Counted from the stretch's first letter, positions 22,182 to 30,578 are shown. The stretch: 64,000 nucleotides of DNA from CAZOJJ01 sp964580105 (GCA_964580105.1 CAZOJJ010000010.1:1-64000), one strand, 5' to 3'. The notes: a model not told the origin generated them from the letters alone. Made by a program: numbers and translations.

Positions 22182-24038
22182 ATGCCACGCACGCTATCGG
22201 CGGCGCTGGCCTCGCTGTTCCTCGCTACCCCCGTCCTGGCCCAGTCCCCCGCGTCGGACGCCGCGCTGCCGGTCCGGTCGGCTCAACCCCTCCGGGTTGA
22301 AGCCACCGTGCTGCCGCTCGACCCCGCCGCCCCGGACTCGCTGACGGCCGAACAGCTCGCCCGCCGCGTTGCCCGCCTCTACACCCGCCAAGCCGAACTC
22401 CTCGAAGCCGAGGCCACCGGCGATCACTCCCGCTACGAAGCCCTGCTCGAAGGGCTCGTCCGCGACGTCCAGATGCTCGCCGAGCGCCCCGGCGTGCCCG
22501 AGCAGCCGCGCTTCCGCGAGGTCTACACCTCCATCCTGACCGAGTACGAGCAGTACTACGACGAGCCGGCCCTCGACCGCGGCGAGATCTACCCGTTCCT
22601 CGCCGACGCCTTCGCGGCCGACGCCGGCCTCGACGGGCCGCTGCTGGAGCACGTCGAGCTCCCGACGCTGACGAGCTCCTACACGACGGTCTTCCCGATG
22701 GAGGTCAACCGCTCGGTGGAGAACTTCATCGCGTTCCTGCTCCGCTCGCCGGGCCACGTCAGCCGCCTCCGCTCGCGCGCCGACACCTACTTCCCGATGA
22801 TCGAGCGCATCCTCGCCGAGGAGGGCGTGCCCGACGAGCTGAAGTACCTCGCGATGGTCGAGAGCGCGCTCAACCCGCGCGCCCGCAGCCACGCCGGCGC
22901 CGCCGGCATGTGGCAGTTCATCTCGGCCACCGGCCGCGCCTACGGCCTCCGCGCCCAGAGCGACGTGGACGACCGCCTCGACCCCGAGCGCGCCACGCGC
23001 GCCGCCGCGCGCCACCTCCGCGACCTCCACGAGCGCTTCGGCGACTGGCAGCTCGCCCTCGCCGGGTACAACTGCAACCCGGCCCGCATCCAGCGCGAGA
23101 TCACGCGCGCCGAGGCCCGCCTCGGCCGCCGCGCCACCTTCTGGGACATCTACGACCACATCCCCCGCGAGACGCGCGGCTACGTGCCGATGTACATCGC
23201 CACGGCGCTCGTGCTCTCGAACCCGGAGGCGTTCGACCTCCCGCCGGCCGAGCCCGGCCCGCGCTACGTCTTCGACACGATCCCCGTCGAGGGCGGCACG
23301 CCGCTGGCCAGCATCGCAGCGGTGCTCGACGTGAACGTGGAGGTCATCCGCGCGCTCAACCCGTCCATCCGCCGCGACCGCGTGCCGGAGCAGCGCGACC
23401 CGTGGATGCTCCGCATCCCGATGGGCTACTACGACCAGCACGCCGAGGCGCTCGACCGCTTCGCGCCGCGCTCGGCCCGCGGCAGCAGCCTCTACGCCGC
23501 GCGCACGGTCAACTACGGCACGCGCGCCCACCGGCCCATCGCGCCGGGCGACGGCGAGCTTCCGCTCCTGGCCTCGGGCCGCCGCTCGACCCCCGTCACC
23601 CGCACGGTGAGCGCGTCGCCGGTGGTGGAGGAGCCGGGCACGCCGGTCCGCACCGTCGCCGACGAAGCGGCCGAGGAGGCCCCGGCGGCGGCCAGCAACC
23701 GCCCGCGCACGACGACGCACCGCGTCCGTCGCGGCGAGACGCTCTCGGGCATCGCCTCGCGCTACGGCGTGACGGTCCGCCAGATCATGAACGCGAACAA
23801 CCTACGCTCGACGCGCATCCGCGCGGGCCAGCGCCTTCGCATCACCGGCGGCTCGGCGGCGGCGGCGAGCAGCTCGCAGACGGTCACGCACCGCGTCTCG
23901 CGCGGCCAGAACCTGACGAGCATCGCGCGCCGCTACGGCGTGACGGTCCGCCAGATCATGGACTGGAACAACCTGCGCTCGACCACCATCCGGCCGGGTC
24001 AGCGCCTCCGCATCCATACCCGTCGTAGCGTCGGCTGA
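22182..24038 (+). CDS. MltD-like lytic transglycosylase with LysM repeats
   Basis: The 618-residue product cleaves peptidoglycan glycan strands. A signal peptide (LASLFLATPVLAQ) is followed by a helical region, then the SLT domain from about residue 205: EEGVPDELKYLAMVESALNP with catalytic Glu, AGAAGMWQFISATGRAYGL, LALAGYNCNPARIQ. LysM repeats follow: a degenerate one near 380-425, and two clear C-terminal ones (THRVRRGETLSGIASRYGVT near 520 and THRVSRGQNLTSIARRYGVT near 568), separated by an Ala/Ser linker. They bind glycan. An intrinsic terminator follows 24 bases after the stop. Confidence 0.94.
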   Translation: MPRTLSAALASLFLATPVLAQSPASDAALPVRSAQPLRVEATVLPLDPAAPDSLTAEQLARRVARLYTRQAELLEAEATGDHSRYEALLEGLVRDVQMLAERPGVPEQPRFREVYTSILTEYEQYYDEPALDRGEIYPFLADAFAADAGLDGPLLEHVELPTLTSSYTTVFPMEVNRSVENFIAFLLRSPGHVSRLRSRADTYFPMIERILAEEGVPDELKYLAMVESALNPRARSHAGAAGMWQFISATGRAYGLRAQSDVDDRLDPERATRAAARHLRDLHERFGDWQLALAGYNCNPARIQREITRAEARLGRRATFWDIYDHIPRETRGYVPMYIATALVLSNPEAFDLPPAEPGPRYVFDTIPVEGGTPLASIAAVLDVNVEVIRALNPSIRRDRVPEQRDPWMLRIPMGYYDQHAEALDRFAPRSARGSSLYAARTVNYGTRAHRPIAPGDGELPLLASGRRSTPVTRTVSASPVVEEPGTPVRTVADEAAEEAPAAASNRPRTTTHRVRRGETLSGIASRYGVTVRQIMNANNLRSTRIRAGQRLRITGGSAAAASSSQTVTHRVSRGQNLTSIARRYGVTVRQIMDWNNLRSTTIRPGQRLRIHTRRSVG

Positions 24039-24062
24039 CCGCGCGCCGCACGGATCTACCTG

Positions 24063-24097
24063 GAGGGGCACGGCACCACGTCGTGCCCCTCTTTCGT
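24063..24097 (+). terminator. Intrinsic terminator after the transglycosylase gene
   Basis: gaggggcacg (24063-24072) pairs with cgtgcccctc (24082-24091) around a 9-base loop and is followed by tttcgtt. Confidence 0.85.
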
Positions 24098-24202
24098 TGA
24101 GGCGACGGATCCGATCATCCTCGGAATGCCGGTATCCACGATGACGCGCCTCAGGCCGCTCAGCGGCTGTTTGGGGGCGTGCTCGCCCCTCGGTTCGGGG
24201 TC

Positions 24203-24265
24203 ATCCCGGCCTCCGAGCCGGGATCTCCAAGAAAACCTGTGGTGCCCTCTCATCTGGAGATCCCG
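24203..24265. repeat. REP-like palindromic element
   Basis: atcccggc (24203-24210) and gccgggat (24217-24224) form a tight hairpin. A second pair, cgggatctcca (24219-24229) and tggagatcccg (24255-24265), forms a larger stem with a 25-base loop. The word gtcatcccgg...ccgggatc resembles palindromic elements common between genes in other bacteria. Only one copy is seen here. Confidence 0.6.
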
Positions 24266-24283
24266 AAAGCGAAGCGTCCCGAA

Positions 24284-24345
24284 GGCATCACGTCCGGAAG
24301 GCATCACGTCCGGAAGGCATCACGTCCGGAAGGCATCACGTCCGG
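24284..24345. repeat. 16-bp tandem repeat (ggcatcacgtccggaa), four copies
   Basis: Copies at 24284, 24300, 24316 and 24332, the last missing its final bases. Located in the gene-poor interval. Confidence 0.94.
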
Positions 24346-24429
24346 ATGACACGCTGGAAGGGGGAAGGCAACGCCCATGGATGCCCCAAACGGGTTCTCA
24401 GCACCCCGCCACCTTCGCCCTCTCTACAC

Positions 24430-24567
24430 GTGGCACCGGGGACGCCTGCTGCCCCGTACCCCTACGCGACGCCGATCCGCGTCCAGTCCGCCCTCCTCGG
24501 CGCCGTGCCCTAGGCGGTCCCGGCCGACCTCGACGCCTGGCGGGAGGAGGCCCGGCGGAACAACTAG
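24430..24567 (+). pseudogene. Possible decayed gene end with internal stop
   Basis: From GTG at 24430 the frame reads VAPGTPAAPYPYATPIRVQS then ALLGAVP, a TAG at 24511-24513, then AVPADLDAWREEARRNN and TAG at 24565-24567. A single change of CAG to TAG would explain the internal stop. Composition is protein-like but no family is recognised, and it could be chance in GC-rich DNA. Confidence 0.25.
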
Positions 24568-25529
24568 CCGTCCGCCACCAGCGCCCGCACCTCATCCACC
24601 ACCTCGTCGGCACAGCCCCAGGCGAGGGTGTAGCCGGAGCCGCCGTGGCCGAGGTTGTAAACCACGCCACCGCCGTTCGACCAGCGCTCGGCCTCCAGCC
24701 GCACGGCCGTCCGCCCCGGCCGCAGCCCCACGCGCACGGCGCGGACGGCCGCCGCCGCCAGCCTCGGCTCCAGGCGCACGGCCCGCTCCAGAATCGCCTC
24801 CGTCGTCGCGGGGTCGGGCTCGGTATTCCACACGCCGCGCAGCGTCGTCCCCCCGACGATCACGTCGTCCGAACGCGGGATGAGGTAGGTGAGTGCGTCG
24901 GCGTCGTCCTCGTCGAGCACGACACGATCCAGGCCGGGGTTGTCCACGAGGACGATCTGCCCGCGGATGGGGTAGAGCGCCGCGTCGTCCAGGAGACGCT
25001 GGCTCCCCAGCCCCGTACACACCACGACGACGCGGCCGGGCCGGACGACCTCACGGAGGTGCCCCACCTCCACGCCCGCCTCGATGGGCACGCCGAGGCG
25101 GGCGAGCCGGGCTTCGAGCCGCCGCAGGTACACCGGACTCTCGGCGACGGGCACGGTGCACGCGAGGGCGGCGGCGAAACCGGGCGGCGGTGGGACGCGG
25201 CGGAGGTCCGGGACGGCCTCGGCCCACGACGGCCACGCGGCCGGGCGGCGGTGGTACTCTACGAGCGGGCGCATCCGCACGCCCGAGCCCGGCTCGCCGG
25301 CCTCGGCTTCGTAGACGGCAAAGCTGGCCCGGCACCAGCGGAGCACGCGGTCGGGCGGCTCGGCGTGGAACGGGTGCCACAGCGCCGCCGCGACGGCCGA
25401 GGTCGTCGCTTCCGGCCGGTCCTTCGAGACGACGCGCACGGGGAAGCCGGCCTCGGCCAGCCGCACCGCGCTCGCCAGCCCCGCGATGCCCGCACCGAGG
25501 ACCAGGACCTCCGGACGCGTGGCGCTCAT
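24564..25529 (-). CDS. FAD-dependent D-amino acid oxidase-like oxidoreductase
   Basis: The 321-residue product has an N-terminal FAD motif (EVLVLGAGIAGLASAVRLAE, residues 7-26) and the DAO-type layout: AALWHPFHAEPPDR, VCTGLGSQRLLDD, YPIRGQIVLVDNPGL near 190, YLIPRSDDVIVGGT, and the C-terminal NLGHGGSGYTLAWGCADEV that binds FAD in DAAO. It probably oxidises a D-amino acid or a similar amine; the substrate is unknown. Length matches DAAO (about 320-350). Its ATG overlaps the stop of the upstream TPR membrane protein by 4 bases, so translation is coupled. Confidence 0.88.
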   Translation of the reverse strand: MSATRPEVLVLGAGIAGLASAVRLAEAGFPVRVVSKDRPEATTSAVAAALWHPFHAEPPDRVLRWCRASFAVYEAEAGEPGSGVRMRPLVEYHRRPAAWPSWAEAVPDLRRVPPPPGFAAALACTVPVAESPVYLRRLEARLARLGVPIEAGVEVGHLREVVRPGRVVVVCTGLGSQRLLDDAALYPIRGQIVLVDNPGLDRVVLDEDDADALTYLIPRSDDVIVGGTTLRGVWNTEPDPATTEAILERAVRLEPRLAAAAVRAVRVGLRPGRTAVRLEAERWSNGGGVVYNLGHGGSGYTLAWGCADEVVDEVRALVADG

Positions 25530-27406
25530 CGCATTTCGTGCAGGTAGGCCTGCGCTCGGGCCCGAAGCCGGCGCACGTCGGCGTCGTCCGCCGCGCCGGC
25601 CGTCAGCGAGAGGTACTGCTCGAAGCGGCGGCGCGCCTCGCCGAGGTCGCCGGCTTCCCGGGCGAGGTTGCCGAGGTGGAAGTAGCCCACCCAGCACGCC
25701 GGCACCGGCTCCCGGTCGGCGTGGCTGACGGCCTCCTCCAGAACCGAGCGGGCCACGTCGGGCTGCCCCTGGAGGTAGCGGATGACGCCGAGGTTGCTCC
25801 CGAATGCGCAGGCCGCTCCGGGGCTGTACGCCCGCCCGTTCTGGAGCATCGAGGCGGCCTCCTCCAGCTGCCCGCGCTGCTGATAGATGATCGCGAGGCG
25901 CTCGTACGGTCCGGCGCGGTCGACCCGCGCGTCTACGAGCGGCCGGAGGAGCGCCTCGGCTTCGCCGAGCCGCCCTTCGGCGAGGAGGCCGTCGGCACGG
26001 CCGAGGACGGCGGAGGCCATCGGGCGGAGTTCGAGCGAGCGCGCGAAGGCCCGGTCCGCCTCGGCGTTGCGCCCCTCCGCCCGCAGCGCGACGCCGTACT
26101 GGCTCCACGCGAACGCCGAGGCGGGGTCCGTCTCCACGTTGCGCTCCCACAACGCGATCTCGCTCGTCCACACCCTGTTGTAGCGGAGCGTGAGGGCGAG
26201 CAGCGGGATCGCCAGGAGCACGGTACCGGTGAGGACCCGCGCGGCGACCTGGGCGGGCGTCCTCCGGCCCTGCGCGAGCCACGCGGCCAGCGTCGGGACG
26301 ACGAGCAGGAGGGCGCCGAGGAGGGGCAGGTAGAGGTACCGGTCGTGGACGAGGTGCTCGGGCGGGAAGGCGGGGATGTTGAGCGCCGGGAGCAGCAGGA
26401 GCGCGAAGAGGGCGAGGCCGAACGCCTGGACGCGCCCGCGCCGGGCCATCCACACGGCCGCCGCCGCCGCGAGGCCGACCGCCAGCAGCGGCCCCCAGAA
26501 GGCAGCCAGCCCGAGGTCGCCGGGGCCGACGGGCCGGAGTGGGTAGCTCGGGCCCAGCTCGACCGGGACGAGCATCTGGCGCAGGTAGAAAAAGACGAGC
26601 GCGGGCGCCGTCAGCAGGGCTTCGACGACGCCGTGCTCCCACGGCGCCTCCTGCGCGAACCGACCCAGCACCGCCTGCCGCGCCGCGAGGTAGGCGACGG
26701 CGACCGCCACGAAGGGGGCCGACGCTTTCAGGGCGAGCGGGAGCCGCGCCCGCCACGGCTCTCGCTCGTCCGCAGCATCGGCCAGCACGAGGGCGAACAC
26801 GAGCGCCGGAAGGACGACGCCGACCTCCTTGGCACCCACGGCTACGACCGCGAGCACGAGCGCGAGGGCCCAGCGCCACACCCCGCCCTTGCGCCGGGCG
26901 TCGAGCACCAGCAGGAGCGCCCCGAGGAGCGCGCTCCCGAGCAGCAGGTCCGGCGAGCCCGCGATCCACGCCACACTCTCCACGTGCACCGGGTGGACGG
27001 CGAACACGACGGCGACCGCCGCCGCCAGCCAGTCGCTGCGTCCGAGACGCCGCGCCAGCAGAAACGCGAGCCCCGTCACGAGCACGTGCAACAGGACGTT
27101 GGTGCCGTGCCACCCGAACGGGTTCAGCCCGAAGACCCGGTGGTTGAGGATCATCCACGCCACGAACGTGGGCCGCCAGTAGTTGCTGCGGGCCTCCTCG
27201 TCCTCTCCGCCGCGGAACGCCCAGACGTCGGAGGTCAGCGCCTCGCCGATGAGGGCGTTCTCCTGGATGAGCGGGTTGGCGACGATCTGGCGGGTGTCGT
27301 CGTAGACGAACGCACCGCCGAGGGCGTTCAGGTACGCGACGGCCGCGAGGAGCAGGGCCGCGGGGAGGAGCCAGCGAGGGGCGGGGGCTTCTTTCGAAAC
27401 GGCCAT
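25526..27406 (-). CDS. Membrane protein with TPR tail (TMTC/O-mannosyltransferase-like)
   Basis: The 626-residue product has about ten membrane segments in its first 420 residues and a TPR region after about 430 (FAWSQYGVALRAEGRNAEAD, GPYERLAIIYQQRGQLEEA, CWVGYFHLGNLAREAGDLGE). The first outer loop has ALGGAFVYDDTRQIVANPLI, with an acidic pair typical of GT-C glycosyltransferases, and HPVHVESVAWIAG and KEVGVVLPAL match TMTC-like proteins. A polyprenyl-phosphate sugar donor made by the adjacent DPM1-like glycosyltransferase would fit, so an operon for protein glycosylation is inferred. The actual acceptor is unknown. Confidence 0.85.
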   Translation of the reverse strand: MAVSKEAPAPRWLLPAALLLAAVAYLNALGGAFVYDDTRQIVANPLIQENALIGEALTSDVWAFRGGEDEEARSNYWRPTFVAWMILNHRVFGLNPFGWHGTNVLLHVLVTGLAFLLARRLGRSDWLAAAVAVVFAVHPVHVESVAWIAGSPDLLLGSALLGALLLVLDARRKGGVWRWALALVLAVVAVGAKEVGVVLPALVFALVLADAADEREPWRARLPLALKASAPFVAVAVAYLAARQAVLGRFAQEAPWEHGVVEALLTAPALVFFYLRQMLVPVELGPSYPLRPVGPGDLGLAAFWGPLLAVGLAAAAAVWMARRGRVQAFGLALFALLLLPALNIPAFPPEHLVHDRYLYLPLLGALLLVVPTLAAWLAQGRRTPAQVAARVLTGTVLLAIPLLALTLRYNRVWTSEIALWERNVETDPASAFAWSQYGVALRAEGRNAEADRAFARSLELRPMASAVLGRADGLLAEGRLGEAEALLRPLVDARVDRAGPYERLAIIYQQRGQLEEAASMLQNGRAYSPGAACAFGSNLGVIRYLQGQPDVARSVLEEAVSHADREPVPACWVGYFHLGNLAREAGDLGEARRRFEQYLSLTAGAADDADVRRLRARAQAYLHEMR

Positions 27407-27435
27407 GTGGCGATGCGTGGGTCGGCGGGCGGAGG

Positions 27436-28236
27436 TTAGCCCTCCGCCGCCCCACTCCGCAAGGCGACCGAGGCGGGCATCGCCGAAGCGGCGGCGTACG
27501 CCCCGCGCCACCGCGCCACCGCGATGGCGAGGAGATCCTGGACACCCCGCAGGGCATCGCGGCGCAGGTCCACCCGGCGCGACGCCTCGTAGTGCCAGGT
27601 CACAGGGACCGACGCCAGCCGGTAGCCGAGCCGCCGCGCCACGAAGAGAACCTCTACGTCGAACCCGCTCGTCACGCTGGGCCCATGGATCGTGCCCCGG
27701 CGGTCGGGGTGGTAAAGACGAAGGTGGTCGAAGACGCGAAGGACGGCATCGCGGCGGAAGGCTTTGAAGCCGCACTGCGTGTCGGGCAGCGCGAGGCCGA
27801 GGAGGAGCGTGCGCAGGGCCGCCTGCCCCCAGCTCATCGCGAGGCGGCCCACCGGCGCCCCGGGGCGTCGGAACCCCCGGCTGCCGAGCGCCACGTCCGC
27901 CCCCGCCTCGAGGGCCGCGAGGAGGTCCCCGGCGTGGGCGATGGGGGTGGCCTGGTCCATGTCGGTGAAGAGCACGACCGGCGCGCGCGCGGCTTCGATG
28001 CCCGCCATGACGGCCGCCGCCTTCCCGGCATGGGCGATCCGCACGAGGCGGTCCGGCGCCCGCAGCAGCGCCTCGGCGCGGGCGGCCGTATCGTCCTCGC
28101 TGCCGTCGTCCACGACCACCACCTCTACGTCGAACGGCTGGCGGTCGCGCCAGGCGAGGACGTCGCCGAGCCGGCCGGCTCGGAGGGCCGAGGCCTCGTT
28201 GTAGGCGGGGAGCACGATGGAGAGCCCGGGCGTCAT
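27436..28236 (-). CDS. Family 2 glycosyltransferase, dolichyl-phosphate mannose synthase-like
   Basis: The 266-residue product has the GT2 fold: SIVLPAYNEASAL near residue 5, VVVVDDGSEDDTAARA near 40, and the metal-binding FTDMDQATP near 92. The TQCGFKAFRRDAVLRVFD and RRLGYRLASVPVTWHYE blocks are typical of polyprenyl-phosphate mannosyl/glucosyl transferases that make lipid-linked sugars. No C-terminal membrane anchor is seen. The TPR membrane protein follows after 29 bases and is the probable user of its product. Confidence 0.9.
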   Translation of the reverse strand: MTPGLSIVLPAYNEASALRAGRLGDVLAWRDRQPFDVEVVVVDDGSEDDTAARAEALLRAPDRLVRIAHAGKAAAVMAGIEAARAPVVLFTDMDQATPIAHAGDLLAALEAGADVALGSRGFRRPGAPVGRLAMSWGQAALRTLLLGLALPDTQCGFKAFRRDAVLRVFDHLRLYHPDRRGTIHGPSVTSGFDVEVLFVARRLGYRLASVPVTWHYEASRRVDLRRDALRGVQDLLAIAVARWRGAYAAASAMPASVALRSGAAEG

Positions 28237-28295
28237 GGCCGCACGATACGGCAGGCGCTCCATACGCCCAACCCCGGGACCGGCGCTACGCCCCG

Positions 28296-28703
28296 TTACG
28301 CCCCGCCGTCCTCGCGGCCGAAGGCCGCCCCCTCCCGCATCAGCCCCGCGTAGCGGTAGGCCCAGGCCTGGAGCCGGTCGAGCGTGGCCGCGTCGAGGTC
28401 CATCCGGTCGGCGAGGTCGCGGAGGGCCTCGTTCTCGGCCGGGTCTACGCGGCCGTCGGCGTGGGCCACGGTGAGCAGGTTCATCAGCGCCACGGCGCGG
28501 AGGCGCGGGGTGTCGAAGACGTAGTTGAGGTCGCCGACGGCGTCGGGGTCGGCGGCCGTCTCGGCGGCGAGGCCCGCCTCGGCGTAGAGCCGGTCGAGGA
28601 TCTCCACCTCGGAGAGCGCCAGCCGGTGGTCGGCGGCGATGACCTGGCGGGCGAGGATGAAGAGGGCGCGCTGCTGGTCGGGCGACAGCTCGTGGAGGAA
28701 CAT
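28296..28703 (-). CDS. TerB-like small helical protein
   Basis: The 135-residue product is all-helical with acidic loop pairs typical of the TerB/DjlA-N fold: IAADHRLALSEVEILDRLYA and VAHADGRVDPAENEALRDLA, both bearing Asp/Glu metal-binding patterns. TerB-type proteins are linked to tellurite and stress responses, but a role here is not shown. It precedes the glycosyltransferase by 59 bases on the same strand. TACCTTGT on the minus strand (28728-28735) lies 25 bases before the ATG. Confidence 0.8.
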   Translation of the reverse strand: MFLHELSPDQQRALFILARQVIAADHRLALSEVEILDRLYAEAGLAAETAADPDAVGDLNYVFDTPRLRAVALMNLLTVAHADGRVDPAENEALRDLADRMDLDAATLDRLQAWAYRYAGLMREGAAFGREDGGA

Positions 28704-28812
28704 GGGCCGTACGAAGGGGAAGGCGGGACAAGGTAACCGAGCGCCGCCGAACCGGGCGGCCGGAACCGCCTCCGGCCGGCCGAGATTGGAGGCGGACCCG
28801 CTCCCGCTCCCC

Positions 28813-29262
28813 ATGGCTCTCCCCTCCGATCCCGACGCGCTCGCGCGCGACCTCGACGCCGCGCTGCCCGACGCCGGCGGCCTCGTCCTCTTCGACGGCG
28901 CCCTCGAGGCCGACGCCCTCGCTGCGGCCGACGCCCTCGCCCAGCGACGCAGCCTCCGCCTCCACCGCGTCCACGCCGCCGACCTGCTGCACGACCGTTT
29001 CGGCGCCGTCCGCGGCAACCTCCGCGAGGTGTTCGACGAGGCCCACGCCGCCTCCCTCCTCCTCCTCACCGAGGCCGACGCGCTGCTGACGGCCTCGCCC
29101 GCGCTGGACGACGACGACCCGGAGGGGCCGCCCGCCTCGGTGCGCCTCCGGCGCTACCTGCTCGACCGCACGGCCGCCTTCGAGGGGATCGTCGCGCTGG
29201 CCGTGGCCTCGGTGGCGCCGTACGACGACCTCCGTAGCCACGCCGTGGTCGTGCCGCGCTGA
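28813..29262 (+). CDS. Unknown protein resembling an AAA+ core without Walker A
   Basis: The 149-residue product looks like the central part of an AAA+ ATPase: LHDRFGAVRGNLREVFDEAH, SLLLLTEADALL in the Walker B position, RLRRYLLDRTAAFEGIVALA and a final strand with R (sensor-like). There is no GxxGxGK motif, and Walker B lacks the usual DE pair. So it may be a truncated or regulatory relative. No signal peptide. It diverges from the terB-like gene with 109 bases between the starts. Confidence 0.6.
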   Translation: MALPSDPDALARDLDAALPDAGGLVLFDGALEADALAAADALAQRRSLRLHRVHAADLLHDRFGAVRGNLREVFDEAHAASLLLLTEADALLTASPALDDDDPEGPPASVRLRRYLLDRTAAFEGIVALAVASVAPYDDLRSHAVVVPR

Positions 29263-29275
29263 GCGTCGAGCGGGG

Positions 29276-29536
29276 TCAGTTGCGCGGCAGCTCGCTCTGG
29301 GCGTCCTCGCGGAGCGCGGCGCGGATGTACTGGAACAGCGCCGCGCGGCCCGCGCCGTAACGGTAGAGCCGGTCCGCGTCCGCGCGCATGCGGATGTGGC
29401 ACGTCGGCAGGCCGGGGATGGCGATGGAGCCTTCGACGAGGGCGCGGTCCCCGTCCTCGTGCGCGGTGATGCGGACGAAGTCGAGCGTGGCGTCCTGGAA
29501 GTCGCCCGGTTCGAGTCGGTAGCCGTCGGGGTGCAT
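29276..29536 (-). CDS. Unknown 86-residue protein
   Basis: Not recognised. Sequence starts MHPDGYRLEPGDFQDATLDF and includes VEGSIAIPGLPTCHIRMRAD, suggesting a small beta-rich domain followed by a helix (ALFQYIRAALREDA). No signal or membrane segment. Its ATG lies 24 bases downstream of a CCGATAAC box like those of the flagellar sigma28 promoters. It converges with the AAA-like gene, with 13 bases between stops. Confidence 0.6.
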   Translation of the reverse strand: MHPDGYRLEPGDFQDATLDFVRITAHEDGDRALVEGSIAIPGLPTCHIRMRADADRLYRYGAGRAALFQYIRAALREDAQSELPRN

Positions 29537-29541
29537 AGCGA

Positions 29542-29582
29542 AGCCGAGAGGGTCGGCCGGGTTATCGGCCGCCCTCTCGGCT
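29542..29582. terminator. Stem-loop between two minus-strand genes
   Basis: gccgagaggg at about 29542-29551 pairs with ccctctcggc at 29572-29581, with a further cggcc/ggccg pair inside and one bulge. It lies 39 bases after the stop of the 29620-30333 gene. There is no T tract, and the sigma28-like -10 box lies in the loop side, so two readings compete. Confidence 0.5.
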
Positions 29583-29589
29583 CGTTAAA
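29561..29589 (-). promoter_or_regulatory. Sigma28-like promoter before the 86-residue unknown gene
   Basis: On the minus strand TTTA (29589-29586) and CCGATAAC (29568-29561) are 21 bases apart start to start, the same distance as the elements before fliS and flgM. It lies within the stem-loop at 29542-29582, which may be chance. Confidence 0.4.
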
Positions 29590-29619
29590 CCGTGCGCGGG
29601 GATGTGCGCCGCCGGGTGC

Positions 29620-30333
29620 CTACTGGCGCGTGAGCGTCATCGGCAGCTTCTGGCCGCCCTGGGCGAAGGTTCCCTCCATCGTCGTCTCGTCGGCAGAGAC
29701 GGTGCCGGTGAAGGAGGCCTGCCCCATGATGTCGATGGCGACGTCCTTCCCGTTCACCGCGATGGCGCCGAGGGGGAGGTTGTCGGCCTGGCCGGGCGCG
29801 TCGAGCACGGCCGTGTAGCCGTCGCCCTCGCGCGTGAGGGTGAACGTCATGCGGATCTCGCCGCCCTGCGGGAGCGCCAGCGCGCCGCGCCACACGCCGG
29901 AGAAGTCGCCGCGCGCCTTCGGGTTCGCCTTGGGACGGTTCGCGGCGGCCTCGACGGGCGCCTCGTAGGGCGCCTCGTAGGGCGTCAGTACGAGCGGGAA
30001 GCTGTGCGCGCCCTGCGTCCACGTCCCGGCGATCCGGCCGTCCTCGACGGTGCCGGTGTAGACGAGGCCCGCCTGCGCATAGCCGATGGTGAGCACCTCC
30101 CCGTCGAAGGCGACGGAGTCGGTCGGGAGCGCGAAGGCACCCTGGTCCGGGCTGTCGAAGGTGGCGGTGTAGCCGTCCCCGTCGGGGACGAGGTGGAAGA
30201 CGATCAGGAGGGAGTCCTGGCCGGGTACGGCCGAGGACGCATCGAGGTAGCCGCCCCAGTCGCCCGCGACCTCCGTCTGGGCGAAGGCGGGCGCGGCGAG
30301 GAGCAGCGTCAGGAGGGAGAGCGTACGGAGCAT
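29620..30333 (-). CDS. Secreted two-repeat beta-domain protein
   Basis: The 237-residue product has a signal peptide (LRTLSLLTLLLAAPAFAQ) and two similar halves of about 100 residues: VAGDWGGYLDA...LIVFHLVPDGDGYTATFDSP and FSGVWRGALAL...MTFTLTREGDGYTAVLDAPG. Each half then has a LxxGxIxVxG(x)VxIxxxxASFTGTV-type strand set. This lipocalin-like module is known at the N-terminus of many Bacteroidota S33 alpha/beta hydrolases; here it stands alone and duplicated, with no hydrolase part. Function unknown. A 12-bp in-frame repeat (ggcgcctcgtag, 29958 and 29970) encodes APYE units in the linker. Confidence 0.82.
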   Translation of the reverse strand: MLRTLSLLTLLLAAPAFAQTEVAGDWGGYLDASSAVPGQDSLLIVFHLVPDGDGYTATFDSPDQGAFALPTDSVAFDGEVLTIGYAQAGLVYTGTVEDGRIAGTWTQGAHSFPLVLTPYEAPYEAPVEAAANRPKANPKARGDFSGVWRGALALPQGGEIRMTFTLTREGDGYTAVLDAPGQADNLPLGAIAVNGKDVAIDIMGQASFTGTVSADETTMEGTFAQGGQKLPMTLTRQ

Positions 30334-30413
30334 AGAGCGGGGGCGTAGGTGAAACGGGGCGCGGTACGTCCGCGCGCTTTTCGGGGTTGCGAGGCCGCGT
30401 CCCGCGCGGGAGC

Positions 30414-30513
30414 NNNNNNNNNNNNNNNNNNNNNNNNNNNNNNNNNNNNNNNNNNNNNNNNNNNNNNNNNNNNNNNNNNNNNNNNNNNNNNNNNNNNNNN
30501 NNNNNNNNNNNNN
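30414..30513. other. Assembly gap (100 N)
   Basis: Exactly 100 N. The right flank is a 13-bp array, the left flank is not; so the gap may hide the array's left part and other sequence. Confidence 0.95.
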
Positions 30514-30578
30514 GTCATCGGCGTTCGTCATCGGCGTTCGTCATCGGCGTTCGTCATCGGCGTTCGTCATCGGCGTTC
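30514..30578. repeat. 13-bp tandem repeat (gtcatcggcgttc), five copies
   Basis: Five perfect contiguous copies starting directly at the gap edge, followed by gtcgccgcc. The array lies in the gap between the secreted protein start (30333) and the ArsA-type ATPase stop (30634), about 300 bases in all; nothing else is seen there. Confidence 0.95.

Larger units (their letters stand above)
24098..24563. other. Gene-poor repeat-bearing interval
   Basis: About 466 bases between the transglycosylase terminator and the oxidoreductase stop. It holds a REP-like palindrome pair (24203-24265), a 16-bp tandem repeat (24284-24345) and a short frame that looks like a decayed gene end (24430-24567). I see no intact gene. 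Confidence 0.7.
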
